Program-made: the position numbers and the translations under genes
DNA from: Chondrus crispus
Lineage: Eukaryota; Rhodophyta; Florideophyceae; Gigartinales; Gigartinaceae
Direction of reading: 5' to 3'
Length of the DNA stretch: 64,000 nucleotides
Assembly (NCBI RefSeq): GCF_000350225.1
Contig: NW_005179312.1
Location: 1 to 64,000 of the forward strand
The notes under the pieces: generated by a model
What the model was told of the DNA's origin: nothing
The model's input: only the letters and a program-made list of their open reading frames with translations
The model's database searches: none
In this document: positions 18,856-31,270 of the stretch, piece by piece
Position numbering within the stretch: position 1 is the first letter of the stretch
Layout: the number at the start of each line of letters is the position of its first letter

Positions 18856-19877
18856 ACGTACCGCCACATGTATGATTACCAACCCGCATTTACCTGTATT
18901 TAGACTACTTTAGATGTTACGTTCGGACTGGTGCAGAATTGTTTACCTTAGGGTAGGTTTTCGATCACTTTGCATTACAGGGATTTTCTGGGTAGAGCAG
19001 GACGTATTCTCTAAGCAGAACGCGCCTTACTGCATACAACGTCTTATTCTAACGACATAGGCCTGGTGCACCAATAGGTAGGGAGCCCTGTTTGTTGAGT
19101 TCCTACGCTACGGGAATCGCCTAGGATGGCCGTGTCTAGGCACAAAACACATTAGTTATGCAGAAACACTACAGTAAACGTAGGTCCAATTCTCCATATA
19201 TACCGTGCTCGAAGATGCCGTCCGCCCACCCGGAGGCAACGTGCCCTTCAGACCCCACACAGTGGTGTCATCGCGAGAAGGGGTCGCCATTTCCGGTTCT
19301 CTTGATCCATCTACCGGGCCAAAATCTCATTTGGAGTTGCTCCGAGGGCCGATCAGTGAGCAGAGACTAACCGTTTGATTTTTTACTCTGATCTCCTGGG
19401 ATAACCCGAAGTGCCGTCTACTTACCCGACGTCGAATTTGACAATTCTTAGAATGATGTTTGGCAATAATGTCACGGTGTTTAATCTATACAATGATTTT
19501 ATATTCACGCCTTTGTCCAAGTTTGAAAAGTCAAACATTGCCCTCACCCCCCAAATGTTGCATATATACAGACGAACGTTATCAGTGCCGCGGGAAGACG
19601 GACCTTCCACAACGATGGCGTCTCTTTCCCGTTGGAACCGCCATCAGTGGCTTTACCAGCCCGCCTGCAATCTGCCAAGTTTTCATGGACCTGGTAATTA
19701 CCTTCGCAACGGTTGTATCAGCCTGCTTTTGGCATGCCCTCCCGGTTCCGAACTATCAAGGCTCCAAGTCATTGGATCTCTTCGTGCAGGATTGTTACCG
19801 GCAGAAAAGGCGCTTCACATTGATTCGCTGGTCAATTCGGTACGGGAAATAGATCTTTTAAGGGATTTTTGCTCGCA

Positions 19878-20064
19878 TTACCGTTGTTTGCTGATGCCAT
19901 TCTCAGTTATCTCTGCTCTTCCAATGCGATTTGTCTCTGCCTCGGTTTTTTCGACATCGCTTGGTTTGCTTCGGTCTTCTACAAGTATACTCCGTACCAA
20001 GTCATAAACTTCTGCATGACTTTGAGGATGCCAGTACGGAGCATGAGTATTTTCTTCCTTAGAC
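19878..20064 (-). pseudogene. Short coding-like relic, unrecognised
   Basis: A minus-strand frame reads SKEENTHAPYWHPQSHAEVYDLVRSILVEDRSKP... and ends with a stop at 19878. Its composition looks protein-like, but flanking frames on both sides are interrupted. No motif is recognised. Confidence 0.2.
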
Positions 20065-20360
20065 TATCCCAAGTACTCACTTGACCCCAAAAGTAAGCAA
20101 TGTTTGAATGTCCTTCACTGTGCAAATATTCAGAACGACTCAGAAGACGCCTTTAGTTTTGCACTTGCAGATAGTTCCCTTTACGACCAAGTTTTGCATT
20201 CATAAAACTGACAGATGTTTGAATACTACTGAAAACTCATTTGTTTGCATCCATTGCCAGAAGATGTTTAGAATATAACCAGTCAACATTTAGTTGTCAT
20301 AAGTTCGTTCCAGTGATGAAGGCATTTTAATGGCTCAAAATGTGATACAACAACTAGGAC

Positions 20361-20575
20361 TTACCCCACAATCCCACTGTAAGTTGGGAATTCGATCACC
20401 ATGTAAACACCAATTCAACTAAATCCCATTTGCAAAATTCCAACATTTGTCAGTCAGAACAAGATAATTATAAATATTCAGATGTAATTTGGAAAATCAA
20501 CAAATATGTGTAATTTCAAACAAATGGGATTTGCAGAAAAGTGGGATTAGCCCATCGTGGGATTAGGGGATATAG
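20361..20575. repeat. Small inverted-repeat element (MITE-like)
   Basis: The ends read roughly CCCC..AATCCCAC on the left (near 20364) and the complement GTGGGATTAGGGG on the right (to about 20569). Inner AAATCCCATTTG motifs occur in both orientations (20423 and 20519). The size of about 215 bp and the AT-rich interior suit a degenerate MITE. No clear target duplication was found. Confidence 0.3.
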
Positions 20576-21187
20576 TGTTCCTCGCCGAAGCCGAGGAGGC
20601 AATGGGTGCTGAGCGCTGTCACTAAGTATATTACGCCATGAAAGTGTGCCCTCCAGGAGCTTTCTCGGCCGTCAGAATAACTGAACGGTTCTGACACAAA
20701 ACGTTTCTGCAAGTACAAATTTCGATGTATGTGCGAAAACAGAACCTCCAGTGGAACATGCCCCCCATGGCCCCGCCACGCTCGATTTCTCGTTTCCAAA
20801 CATTCCCGTCCGCAGAACCGATTTTCACACATTATCACGTCGACCCCCCATGCGCCCTCTCTGGCGCACCTACCAACTCCCCACACATACAACAAATTTA
20901 CAATACTGACAAAATTATGTTTTGATTTTTTGCCACCCCCCAAGGCAGGCGCACGAGCAATATTTTTAATTTCAATTTTCTAACCCTTCTGTTCAACTGA
21001 CCAACCCTTCTGTTCCAACCCGCTAAACGCTTCTGTTTTCAAACCTTTTCATTACTACGTACTTACCCATGCGCACTCATTCAATAGTGCATCCCTTTTC
21101 CATTTGCGCGCCATTTCATTTGTTAAATACTGAATAAAACTAATACCGCCGCAATTGCCCCAATACACCTCATTTCAAAATATGCCT

Positions 21188-21376
21188 CCCTCGCAGAACC
21201 GTTCTGCAGGGAACCCCCCAAAACAGTGCTGCACGGCACGATTTCCCTCCGGTCTGGCAAAATCCCTTGAAAACCCGTTCTGCAGGGCTCCCCCAAAACA
21301 CAACCGCACGGCACGATTTCCCTTCTGTTTGGCAAAATTCCTTGCAGAACCGTTCTGCAGGGCACTCCCCCAAATC
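21188..21376. repeat. Tandem repeat, about 76-bp unit, 2.4 copies
   Basis: Units contain ACCGTTCTGCAGGG...CCCCC.AAA, then GCACGGCACGATTTCCCT and GGCAAAAT.CCTTG. Copies differ at several positions. Confidence 0.65.
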
Positions 21377-21489
21377 ACTATACCCATGGGTTGGACGGAT
21401 AAGGGGTTAGGCGTCGAAAATGGCATCGGCATTGAAGATTGCTAGGATGGAAGGCCTATTGGCTTCATAAAAAATCTGTAAACATTATA

Positions 21490-21519
21490 TGAAAGCACGG
21501 GCCATGGCCCGTGCTTTCA
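21490..21519. repeat. Perfect 30-bp palindrome
   Basis: The sequence from TGAAAGCACGGG through a central CCATGG to CCCGTGCTTTCA is identical to its reverse complement. Flanking bases do not extend the symmetry. A T-rich stretch follows (ATATTTTT). Confidence 0.9.
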
Positions 21520-21856
21520 AATATTTTTACAGTGTGTGGACTGTTTTTGCAAAACATTCCCCACACTCCGTTCTGGATAGAAGTCCCAAATCCACTGCAT
21601 CTTCGTTTTTAAATCTGGACAAAAATTTTATCGCCGAAATTTGATAATTACAATGCAAACATTACACTAGTGGGAGCGTTGGACAGCAACATAGAATTTC
21701 GTGGTCTGCGGCTGCCATAATTGGCGCTCTTACTCGATTTTCAAAGGGCACTGCAAAACGATGTGGTAGAAGCAGTTCTGCATCAGATAAATTAAGTTTG
21801 TTTCATCGGGAAATCATAACTTGGATGATAAGTGTATCGTCCTACTCAAATCCTGC

Positions 21857-23235
21857 CTACTCATTATCATTACGGAGCAGCTCGTCCCACATATCGTCAT
21901 TTCCAAGACCTCCAATTTCCTGGCAACGTTGTTGGCCTTGCGTTACAACAAACGGCAAGCAAATTTCCAGCCATCTGAATACCTCCTCTGATTGACACAA
22001 GGCTTGCGACCAAGCTCTCCCACCCAACTCTACAGCTCTCTTCCATATGATTGCTAATGCCTTTGTCTCAGGGCAAATATTAGTTAAGGGGGGCAGAGGG
22101 AAAGATTCCTTTCGTAGCCCATGTCGGTAACGACCGTCTATCCTGTTCCATTCCCTCGTCTCTCTGCTTAGAACTGGGAGAAGCGGATCTAGTTTTCCAG
22201 TAGCTGCGTTGATTGACGCTGCTGCCCTTCTAGATTGGGGATAGATCTGTGGCCTGGAATCACCGCAACTTGTACCAGGGAAGAAGTGCGCAGGACTGCA
22301 CTCATCCTTCTCGTCGAAGCAATAGGTACCAAGAAGCCTTAGAAGCTCGCCTTGAATTCCTTTGCCACACTTCCTGGCCATTTCCTTCTTGTCCGATGAA
22401 GAAGAAATACCGATAATGTCGCACAGATGGGAAAATGTCTTGAACAATATGCGAAATTCCGAACTGTGTTGCAGTGGCAGTTGTGTGTATGAGAATCCAG
22501 GAAAGAAAAACACTGAATCCGAGCAAGAACTTGCTCTTACTTGGAGTGAGAGGCTCTCAAATTGTCGCAGAGTGCATTCTACACGAGCCCGTACAACCCC
22601 GGCACGGATCCCGTCAACGCAGCGCATCGAATGATCCTGTTCAGGATCATCTTTTTTCTCTTTAGAGAAGCTGTGAGCGCTTGTCTTATGCCTCCCTGCA
22701 TCTTTACAGCCAGTCTTTGACGAATTCGTGATAGTACGCAACCAGCACTGACGCACTTAAAGTGTTGATCATCTGTCTTCCGCAAGGTTTCGAGATGGTG
22801 CGACACCCTTACTAGCTCTCTTTTAATTTTTCAACCTCTACAGCGAGGGCTGCGTGCCCAGTGGGAAGAGATTTCACGTCTACCTCGTTTTCGTTTCGCA
22901 TTTCCTACTTCGCTCCTGTCCCTCTTCAGAGCTCTCCTTTTCTTTGGACCCATGATGGCGAGACTGACATATTGAGAATTTCCAGCACCCCAGTTCTCAT
23001 CTTCGGAGTTCGTCTCTGAAGCATCGGCATGCTCACTTCCGAATCTCCATTCGAGAGACAGGTTATCGTTTTTCTGGTTGTCACCTTTTTTGTCGTCATC
23101 ATTCGCTGACCAGTGAAGCTTGTGTCTATCTAGAAAGTCCACGAAGTGAAATTGTTCTCCCCACGTGTTCCATGGTAAGTATCGAATTACTCCTCTTCCG
23201 AGGTAGTCGTGTTCAGGTGGCCCGGAAACGTGCAA
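21857..23235 (-). pseudogene. Unrecognised minus-strand coding block (three overlapping frames)
   Basis: From 23235 a 134-residue frame reads MHVSGPPEHDYLGRGVIRYLPWNTWGEQ..., then an acidic segment and a basic, probably nuclear-localising GPKKRRALKRDRSEVGNAKRKRGRRE. A second frame (22806-22579) and a third (22756-21857, 299 residues, ...ICPETKALAIIWKRAVELGGRAWSQALCQSEEVFRWLEICLPF...) follow in the same direction, so two frame changes or short introns are needed. The block lies head-to-head with the unknown plus-strand block starting near 23.7 kb. I recognise no family. Confidence 0.35.
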
Positions 23236-23720
23236 TACCTCCGCCGTTCACCACCTGTCTGGCATTCCCGGTAAATTATCGAGGCACCATAGCACTTCGA
23301 TATAATCGCTTTGGCGCGGAACTTTGTAAAGATCTTTGCATGTGCGATTTTTCGGTTCGTAGGACATGAAAGGCAGCTCTTTCATATGTGGGTCGGGGAC
23401 GGCCATAGCAGAATCAAAGTGGACGTGGATCAGATCTGATCATGAGGAGTTGTTGAATGCTGTAGACGAGTCAAACAATGGAACATGATGAGAGTTGGGT
23501 TAAGAGTGACTTGAGTAAGATAAGAGGCGATGCTGAGTTGTTGCATATAAATAAAATACCGGATCCAGCAGTGGATTCAATGCTATTGAGGCGGATTGAG
23601 GTAGGAATGAGTGTATGGCCAATGTATACAGGCAGATGTCGTACTGCTACTGGTAAAAGGGGATCCCGATCCCACGTTCGGAGGTTCTGATTGAAACTGA
23701 AACGTTAAATTTAACACTGT

Positions 23721-26165
23721 TTGCAGGAACTCCGAAATCTTCCCTCCAACTATTTTGTACCAGTACGACAACGTTGGCAGGAAACAAGATTGCTGGTAAC
23801 ATCATCAATATCACTTGTTACAGATTGTATTGACACAATATATAATGCTGATGCGTCAGAGTGGGTCGAGAATAGACTACCAAGCATAGACTGCCCCACC
23901 AATTGGCTCTCGTTGAAAAGTAAAACGATAATTGCGCCACCAGACAAACAAATTATGCCGCCTCGGAAAACCCGGTCTCGCAAAAGTGCGGATAAGATGG
24001 CCAGTTACAAGGAAAAAATGAATTCTGAAAAAGAAAATGACTGTTTCGGCACACCAAGGACATCCCCGAGGAGCAAAAGGTCAACACTTTGAGTGATGTA
24101 TCGACTCGTGTATCCGGGGAGGAAATCGAGGGGAAGTCCTATCGCTCTTCCCGGAAGGATTCTTCTGATAATTCCCTAAACAAAAAAACGAGAGATCGTC
24201 TCCGAAATGACTCGTTTGGAAAGCGAACTAGTGATTCCCGACACTCCATCTGGACAGATGCAGGTTGCTGGGAGAAAGCGAACTCTCGCTCCACAAACTG
24301 TACAAAAAGGAGCAGAAGGCAGTCGTGATGGTTCTGAAGATCCTCAGAGGCCCTCTAAGAAACGCAAAGCATTTCATAACCCTGCTCACGGTGAAAGGGG
24401 AACTTTATTTGGTGATAGTCCACGTCGACAAGAGGAAGACGATGACAGGGACCCTACGTTGCTGCCATTAGCATTTGATGCCATGGATCATGACCACGAA
24501 ATGGTAGATATGGACCTGCTCGATCCTGATTCTGACTGTGAATCTTCCGTCCTTTGTTTCAAAAAAACTAATTGGATGCAAAGGGAATCAAGTTTAAGGA
24601 AAGCGAAATACAGTAACGAGCGTGGGTTTGCAAAGCCATCATCGAATTTCGACCCTGATCTGGAAATGCTATCCACATCTTCCCAAACCATTTCTCGTTT
24701 GTTCGAGTAGTTTAGAACGAAGATTACAGACGAGGTTCGAGGCTTACACAGACATCAAAAGTCTGAGCTGGGTCAGATGAATGAGTCCTTGAAAACCGCC
24801 ATTCTGTCTGAAGTCAGGGACATGGGCGGCGTAGTCGAGATGCTATCCTTTGGTGGGAAGGTCTCCAGTTCTGGAAGGTCTGGTCTGAGGACGTCACTGA
24901 ATGAATGGGAGACGAAGTTGAACAAGCTCACGCCCAAAGCTGAATTCATATTTCGTAAGGATGTGTTTCTCCGATTATATGCTACAACGGACCTATGAAG
25001 GTTGTTGAAACGTACAAAAGAGGTATTAGAGGCTATGCAAAAAACATTGTCGGCAGCAGTGCAGGCTTTGTTGTTTAGCCTTCAGCCTAGAGAGACCAAA
25101 ATCAACTTTGCAGAAGGGAATGGGAAACTTCGCAGTGTTTTCAAGTATTCCGTCGTCCAGAACACATTCTACAACGTCTGCAAGGACACGTTTGATATTT
25201 TCGCATCTCCGCTGTCGGGGCCTGTTCAGGCCACTGGTACTCTTTTGAATAACACTACGAAGCGATGCCGCGTCAACTGTCCATCCTGGCAAAAGGTGGG
25301 ATTCGTGACAGTGGATCACATCAATACTGCCCGTCGTATGACGGAGGAAGTGAACCAGTCGCGTAGAAGAAAGATAAGAGGAACTCCGAGCCCTGATGAT
25401 ATCGCGAGCCATGGCGCTCTTCGCGTATACCGCCAGCTTGGATGTCATCTACATAAGGGTAGAGAATATATGCGACCGTAATTTTTCCAAGATCTTGAAT
25501 ATCTATTTGTGTTATGGAGCGACTTCGTCAACGATATTGATCAGAACGAAATGTCATTGAAGTTTGCTACCGGTAATGAAGAAGTGCGCTTCAATCTAAA
25601 CGATATTCCGAACACAGAAGTGTGTTCATTTGCTGCGACTCCCGAGACAGTGACGGATGTTCACACTGCTCACAAGACTCTGTTGAAATCCCTATTCTCT
25701 CAGTGGCCGGGATTGGTGTTGCATGTGCGACACGCTGTTCATGTCACATCCAGCGGTGGTGCCCAACGTAGACATTCCGGTGGAGAAAAGAGGAATCTTA
25801 ATAGGCTGATCAACTTGATCGAGGTCGCTTGTGACGTTCTCACAGAGTACACAAGAGTCGGTAATATTGATATATTTTTACGCAATCACAAGACCGCTCT
25901 TCAGTGTGTTATGATATTCGCTTTCATGATCAAGGAGTTAACTGTGAAGTTCATTGGTATGCGCAGTGCTATTATTTCGGGTCTTCCGAAACCCCAGGAT
26001 GTTGTAGTTCACAATACCTCCCTCAAGTAATTCTTGCCTGGTGCGACAATTCAGGAAACGTACCTTAAAAGCAGGTGTCTACGTCTTGATGAAAAGATGT
26101 ATGAGAGACCCAAATTGCCAGAAGACGTCACTACTGGAGCGTCGGGAGAGGCCGCGGAGACGTGT
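23721..26165 (+). pseudogene. Unrecognised plus-strand coding block with in-frame stops
   Basis: The same reading frame is protein-like over 23721-24092 (MPPRKTRSRKSADKMASYKEK...) and again from 24207 to past 26030, with stops at 24708 (TAG), 24996 (TGA), 25479 (TAA) and 26028 (TAA). Between 24092 and 24207 sense moves to another frame (SDVSTRVSGEEIEGKSYRSSRKDSS). The N-terminal third is highly charged and disordered. The rest is globular (SVFKYSVVQNTFYNVCKDTFDIF..., RRMTEEVNQSRRRKIRG, LNRLINLIEVACDVLTEYTRVGNIDIFLRNHKTALQ). I do not know the family. It could be a DNA-element protein or a host pseudogene. Its divergent arrangement with 21857-23235 suggests one two-gene unit. Confidence 0.4.
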
Positions 26166-26380
26166 CTGATGTAACGCAAATCGAGGAAAGTTCTGAGCTA
26201 GGTGTTGCCTCCATCTGGTAGGATCCGATAAAAAGCCCGGCCGATTTTCGAGCGTAGGTGAGACAGGCACGGGTTACACTCATCAGAAGAGCAGGTGTAG
26301 AAAATGTTGAGGGAGCAAGCACAGCAACCATCGCCACAAAAGCGCGTCTGAAGGGCTTCTTTTGTGTGATTTTCGTGTTG

Positions 26381-26412
26381 CATACTGCAGTCAAGGTTGA
26401 GACTGCAGTATG
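26381..26412. repeat. Strong hairpin, 12-bp stem
   Basis: CATACTGCAGTC (26381-26392) pairs perfectly with GACTGCAGTATG (26401-26412) across an 8-base loop. No U-tract follows and no gene is clearly attached. Confidence 0.75.
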
Positions 26413-28200
26413 TGTCACTGTAGTACGTAGTTAGTGAGAGGCATAGCAAACGGGAACGGCGGCGGGTAAGCTGGGAAAAGCGGGGGCAAGCAGCTACGCA
26501 ATGTGTTCCTCGTAAACCGAAAGGAAAGGCTCGTTGAATTGAGTTGAGATGCACTTTCACGTTGGAAGCGTTGTGGCACGATCGAGCCACCCTCCGCATG
26601 TAAGCGAGTTCCACATCAGCGGGCGGTGGATATGTTTCCAGGTACTCTCTATTCACCCAAACAACAAGAGTGAGGATTTGGTAGCAGCTTGGTTGAGGAT
26701 GACAGGTGCCGCTCGAAAGCAGCGATCGTTGTCAGTTGAATGGCAGGGTCGCATTCGGAATCGAGACCAGCGCCGAGCCCATGGAGGCAGGGTCACAGAG
26801 ATGAGCAGTTACACCATACTTCGCGCCTGTGGGTAAAAGTAGACATCTACAGTACGGTCGGGATATCCTACAGCCTGTATTAAACCTCATCATCAGCTCG
26901 CGGATTAAACATGCTGATTCTCTGCAGCACCAGATCTCATTCCTCCACCTGTTCCCACGATCCGAGCGATCCAAAAAAGAGATCCGTAGACATGGAGCTG
27001 CAGAATTGTTGCTGCATGCCAGACTCATTTATCACGTCGGCAAAAAGCTCGACATGTACTTGACTTGTAAGAACAAGAAGCAAGTAAAGATCGGGTGAAA
27101 CTGTCCACGATGTGCTGTTGAGATTTGTGAGTACTTTTCTAGAATATTGTCGACCAACACGAGTAGGAAGAGTAAACAACGCGTTCCGGGAAAGACTTCC
27201 TTATCCAGGGTTCCATACCAAGCTCGTTGCAACAATGTAACACTTAAACAGTCTCGTTGCCATGTGATGGCTCACCAAGGCAATTCAATTTTGACCTGTC
27301 GGAAGTGGCACCTTGACACTGTAGAACACTTGCGAAATCTTCCATTCTGCTGTTGAGGCCTTCTGTTATACATAGATAGCCCATCAACCAGACAGAAAAG
27401 GTCTCTAGATTGTACTCCTTCAAGTTGGCTTGGAGTAAACTCGCCTTCTCTCCCAACCTCATTGCACTTTGCCCTCCGTGGACCCCAAGCATGACTAATA
27501 CCAAATCACCATTTACCTACAGTCATTGTTGTACCTAAATTGCAAAGACAAACGCAAGGATACGTAAATCATGTGCATTGGAGCATGGGAAATACGGTCG
27601 TGCAAAGTTGAAGCGGCTCTCTGCCCGCCGAGCCTACAGGATGGTCTGCATTGCCGGGGCAGTCCACATGAAGCCTTGCAACATCGATCCCCGGGGCAAA
27701 GCTGATGCATGTACCTTCACGAACAATCTCGAACAATCTCGAACTCACACTGGTTTCATAAACACAAATATGCTGCTAGCGGAGGCGTGGAGAGCCGACT
27801 CGCTTCCTTCACCTTCTCTCCCTGACAGCGGGGGAAGTAGTCGGAAGCACGCTCCTAGACCAATATCGTTGGGAAGCGAAAGTTTTCCTCAGTGCGTTTG
27901 CGTCGATTAAATGACTAGGGCGGCGCAAGAGAACGAGCAAGAGTGGTTGAAGTGGGCTAGAGACTTCGGCGATCTCGAAATACCACCCCCTGTCTGGGGC
28001 CCCCTCCGTTCCGCTAAAATCAATTTTCTCACTAGCATTTTAAATTTTGTTCCTACCTCACGGACTGTGTCTTCTTGCAGTAGAGTACATCCCACTATCG
28101 TCACGGGTATCGATTCATCACCAAGACTATTTAAGTGAAACGCAAACCTCCAGCGAACGAGAAGCAGGATAGTCACGCTCATCCCGGATCGCCGGCCCTC
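26413..28200. other. Intergenic, no gene recognised
   Basis: Only short open frames on both strands, none with family motifs or sustained coding composition. A plus-strand frame at 27578-27910 has no recognisable domain. Confidence 0.3.
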
Positions 28201-28257
28201 CCCCTCCCCCTGACGTCCAACAATCAGCCCCAACTCGACATCCCCGTCCTCTGCACC

Positions 28258-28860
28258 ATGAACACCACCCTATTCATGGTGGTCACCAGCCGTGGCTACA
28301 TCGAGCCCTCCCTGGCCTTTATCGATGCTCTTCTACGAAAACAACATCTTCGCCCACGTCCGCATCTGCCTGCAGTCCGACTACGCGCACCTCGTCCCGC
28401 CCTCCCCGCGCCTCATGGTCCACCTGCTCCCGTTCTCCAAGGGCACTTTCCAGAAGGTCATGATCAAAGACCACATCCTCACGCGCCGGTGCTGCTTCTT
28501 CACGCGCCAGCCGTTCGACATCTTCTCCTTCCAGCTGCATTGAATTTCGGCCATGGTCTGCGACATCGTCCTCTCTTCGCTTTCCTCGGTCCAAAAAGTC
28601 GCTGCGGCCCACCCCCCCTCGCTCGTCCACGGCTCCTCGCCTGCCGCGAATCTAGCGTCCACGGTCGTCGACGCGCACGCCTTCCTGGACGTCGTGCTCA
28701 ACCTGCAGCCGAAAGTGCCCACCTCGGCCGGCCCGAAGTACATGTCCTCCGTCGCGAACGCCTCGCTCGCCGCCAGGGAGATGGCGTACCTCCAGCGCCA
28801 CCCCGCCCATCCAAATCCTGCGATCCAAAGTTCGCTGCGAGGACACATATCAGTAGTTGA
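28258..28860 (+). pseudogene. Fragment of a GC3-rich, host-like gene
   Basis: From ATG 28258 (MNTTLFMVVTSRGYIEPSLAF) the frame shifts near 28325. It then reads YENNIFAHVRICLQSDYAHLVPPSPRLMV... to TGA at 28541, and continues in the same frame as ISAMVCDIVLSSLSSVQKVAAAHPPSLVHG...AFLDVVLNLQPKVP to about 28850. Third codon positions are almost all G or C, unlike the flanking DNA and the element genes, which marks it as a fragment of a well-expressed host gene. The start resembles N-termini of UDP-glycosyltransferase-like proteins, but I would not name it. One frameshift and one stop make it non-functional unless short introns are involved. Confidence 0.4.
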
Positions 28861-29567
28861 TGAACTACCCATTGCAGAAAAGAGGAATGAGATTGAGAGC
28901 GTGGTTTCCGAAGCTATTGCGTCTTATACCGGCGAAAGAAATTCTTGTACAGTGATTGAAGCAAATAGCCTTCCTAGCTCAATTTCACAAAGAATCAATA
29001 CCGGAGGCATACTGCATCGCGAATGTAGCGAGCTACGCACCAGAGGGCCCCTTCTGGAGACGTCTTTTGCCCTGGGTGTCACTATGTAGCACATGATCTG
29101 GCATTGCGGTTGCAATGCTCATGACGAATACAGCAGTCTACGTCATGCTCGCATGCCATCAGCGCAACGTCTTCAGTATCAGAGGCTCTAGTAGTAGAGC
29201 AAAAACAACTTTGAGCTCATGCTAGTGAGGTATCCCACTAAGGACGGTCCTCGCCGATTGAAACGAATTAAAAGCCAATTCGGGATCAAGTCAGCCTCCG
29301 CAGGTGGGCGCTGGGTGAATTTTGGCGTTTGTTGGCGTATTCTACATTCTAGTACCCGTCAAATCCGATATCACTGCCTGTCGGGAGACCGACCGAAAAG
29401 GGGGCGGTCCGGAGGGGATTTTAGTAAAGGGTAAAAGGGTGGTAAATAGGGTTACCTTAAAGGGAAGGGGAAGAGCGGCAGGCTATTGCCTCGGAACCGC
29501 TACAGTTGGTGAGCACGGTCAGGGGACGGGGTTGTCGGGTTGATGGTTCAGGTGATCGAATGTGCTG

Positions 29568-29606
29568 AGGTCGAAGACGAGTAGCGTCTTCGACCTGGCT
29601 TTATAG
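29568..29606 (+). promoter_or_regulatory. Stem-loop plus TATA module, related to that at 3.97 kb
   Basis: A 12-bp perfect stem (29568-29579 with 29585-29596, five-base loop) shares the GTCGAAGACG-like arm with the 3971 stem. CTTTATAG follows at 29599-29606. The flanks at 29200-29760 also resemble 3.8-4.2 kb loosely (CACTA.CATAAAAGGGAGG, GTGGCAC). I infer a solo LTR or LTR fragment of the same Ty3 lineage, without a coding region attached. Confidence 0.45.
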
Positions 29607-30127
29607 TCCTATTGACTCTACAACAAAAGTAGGCGCACTACCATAAAAGGGAGGTTGCGCCACCGACGATATGTCTAAACGGTTACACCCTAAAACATGT
29701 AGAATTGTATGTGGCACGTCCTTAAGGGACTCTATCATTGATAGCTAAATGTAGCCTACAAAATCCCTGAATTGATATTGATAACATAGAAGTGTGATAT
29801 CTACTGTAGTCTAGTCAATAAGTCTAACACTGCCAGCACACGAATGCAAGGCGATGACGTTCAATGAAAGGCTCTGGTTCACGACAAGCTTGAGAACAAG
29901 GACGTAGTGCATTATCTCAAATTATATCTTTCTATGAAGAAGTACCATGAATCCATCCTTCATCTCAGAATGAAGAATCTATGTAAGATGTTTCTCATCA
30001 ATCATAATTAATGCAACTCATCGTATCGGTATACTGTTTTCCCATACACTAATCATAACGTCGATTTCACTTGTTTCCAATGATCAATTGATCATGTTTC
30101 ATTAATGAAACAACCAGCGTGATCATT

Positions 30128-30722
30128 GGGCGACTCCGAAAAACATAAAAACACTTTTTGTGTATGCGCAAATCCGCCGATTTTGATTGAGTCGGAGGTG
30201 TTTGTGCATACACAAACCGCCGATTTGCTCTTCGTTCCCCTCCCGATGTAATTGTTTGTGCACAGACACAAACGCACATCCGCACCCACCTATACCACCC
30301 TATATCATACCATGTGCTCAAATATTTCTCTGCGATCTGTCCGATCAACCCATCCCACCCCTCGGCAACCTCATTCCTATTTCGATCTGGCCTCCCTCCA
30401 CACTTTCCCTCCGTCGTATCAGCCGCTGTCCAACCCCGCAGCCCAACGTCTACATGGCTCATGTTGCCGACTCCGACGAGGAGCCGGCACCCGATATTTG
30501 TCCCCAAGCCGGCGGCTCCTTCGTCAGTATCATAGGATAGGGCGTGAAGGGGGTACCGAAATCCGTCCGCCGGCGTGCTGACACCTCACTGAGGGTGAAT
30601 TGGCATTAAATGTGTCTTACACAAATTTTTGTTCACATGCATTTCCGTGCCAAGGCACAAAATACGACACACATACACAAAGAAATTTGTGTGTACACAA
30701 TTTATGTTTTTCGGAGTCGCCC
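30128..30722. mobile_element. MITE, 595 bp, 22-bp terminal inverted repeats, ATT target duplication
   Basis: The left end reads GGGCGACTCCGAAAAACATA plus two more bases. The right end, read on the other strand, is identical over 22 bp (30701-30722). ATT flanks both sides (30125-30127 and 30723-30725). Subterminal TTTGTGTATG/CATACACAAA motifs recur in both orientations near 30158, 30195, 30255, 30615 and 30670. A small open frame inside (30187-30540, Pro/Ser/Cys-rich) has no transposase motif, so the element is non-autonomous. A 3-bp duplication fits PIF/Harbinger- or CACTA-like transposases. Confidence 0.8.
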
Positions 30723-31270
30723 ATTATCACCATCATCATGTTATGCTTTGACATTGGCATTGACGATGCACTGTCACGTAGAGCAACGGATCCATTGCAT
30801 TTGGGCGTGACAATTTGCTGGCATCGTTACTTCCAAACAGTACAATTCATTGGCTCGTGTTGGCAAAGCATCCAGTCACTCGGAGTCCAACCCTATTCTT
30901 ACTGCTCTTGTTGCAATATTTCCCGCTATATTTGCAACAATCCAATGGTATGGGTACCACTCCATTGTCTCGATCGATAGATCACGTCCTGTTTTTAAAT
31001 TGATTTAAAAAGTAATGCAATGGATGTGTGCTCCCCGATCTGAATTGGTTATATCATTCTAATTTTCTATACTGTATCAATCAATGATTACGTCGTCGGC
31101 TGGTCGACAACCAGACACAGAACTGTACATATACCTAATGATCAACTTTTCCGGCACGATCAACCATCCGCTTCCTTCACCATTAATCCACTATTCCTTT
31201 CCCCGCCCTTCCTGTTTTACATTCTCCCATTTCAAACATCTTCCCAAATCACACAATAATTCAATCGAAA

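Noticed and set aside
19411..20007. 198-codon plus-strand gene
   Set aside because: No domain, and part of the opposite strand looks more protein-like. The composition suggests chance opening.
26198..26656. 152-codon minus-strand Cys-containing frame
   Set aside because: It spans the hairpin at 26381-26412, shows no domain or neighbour support, and its composition is not clearly coding.
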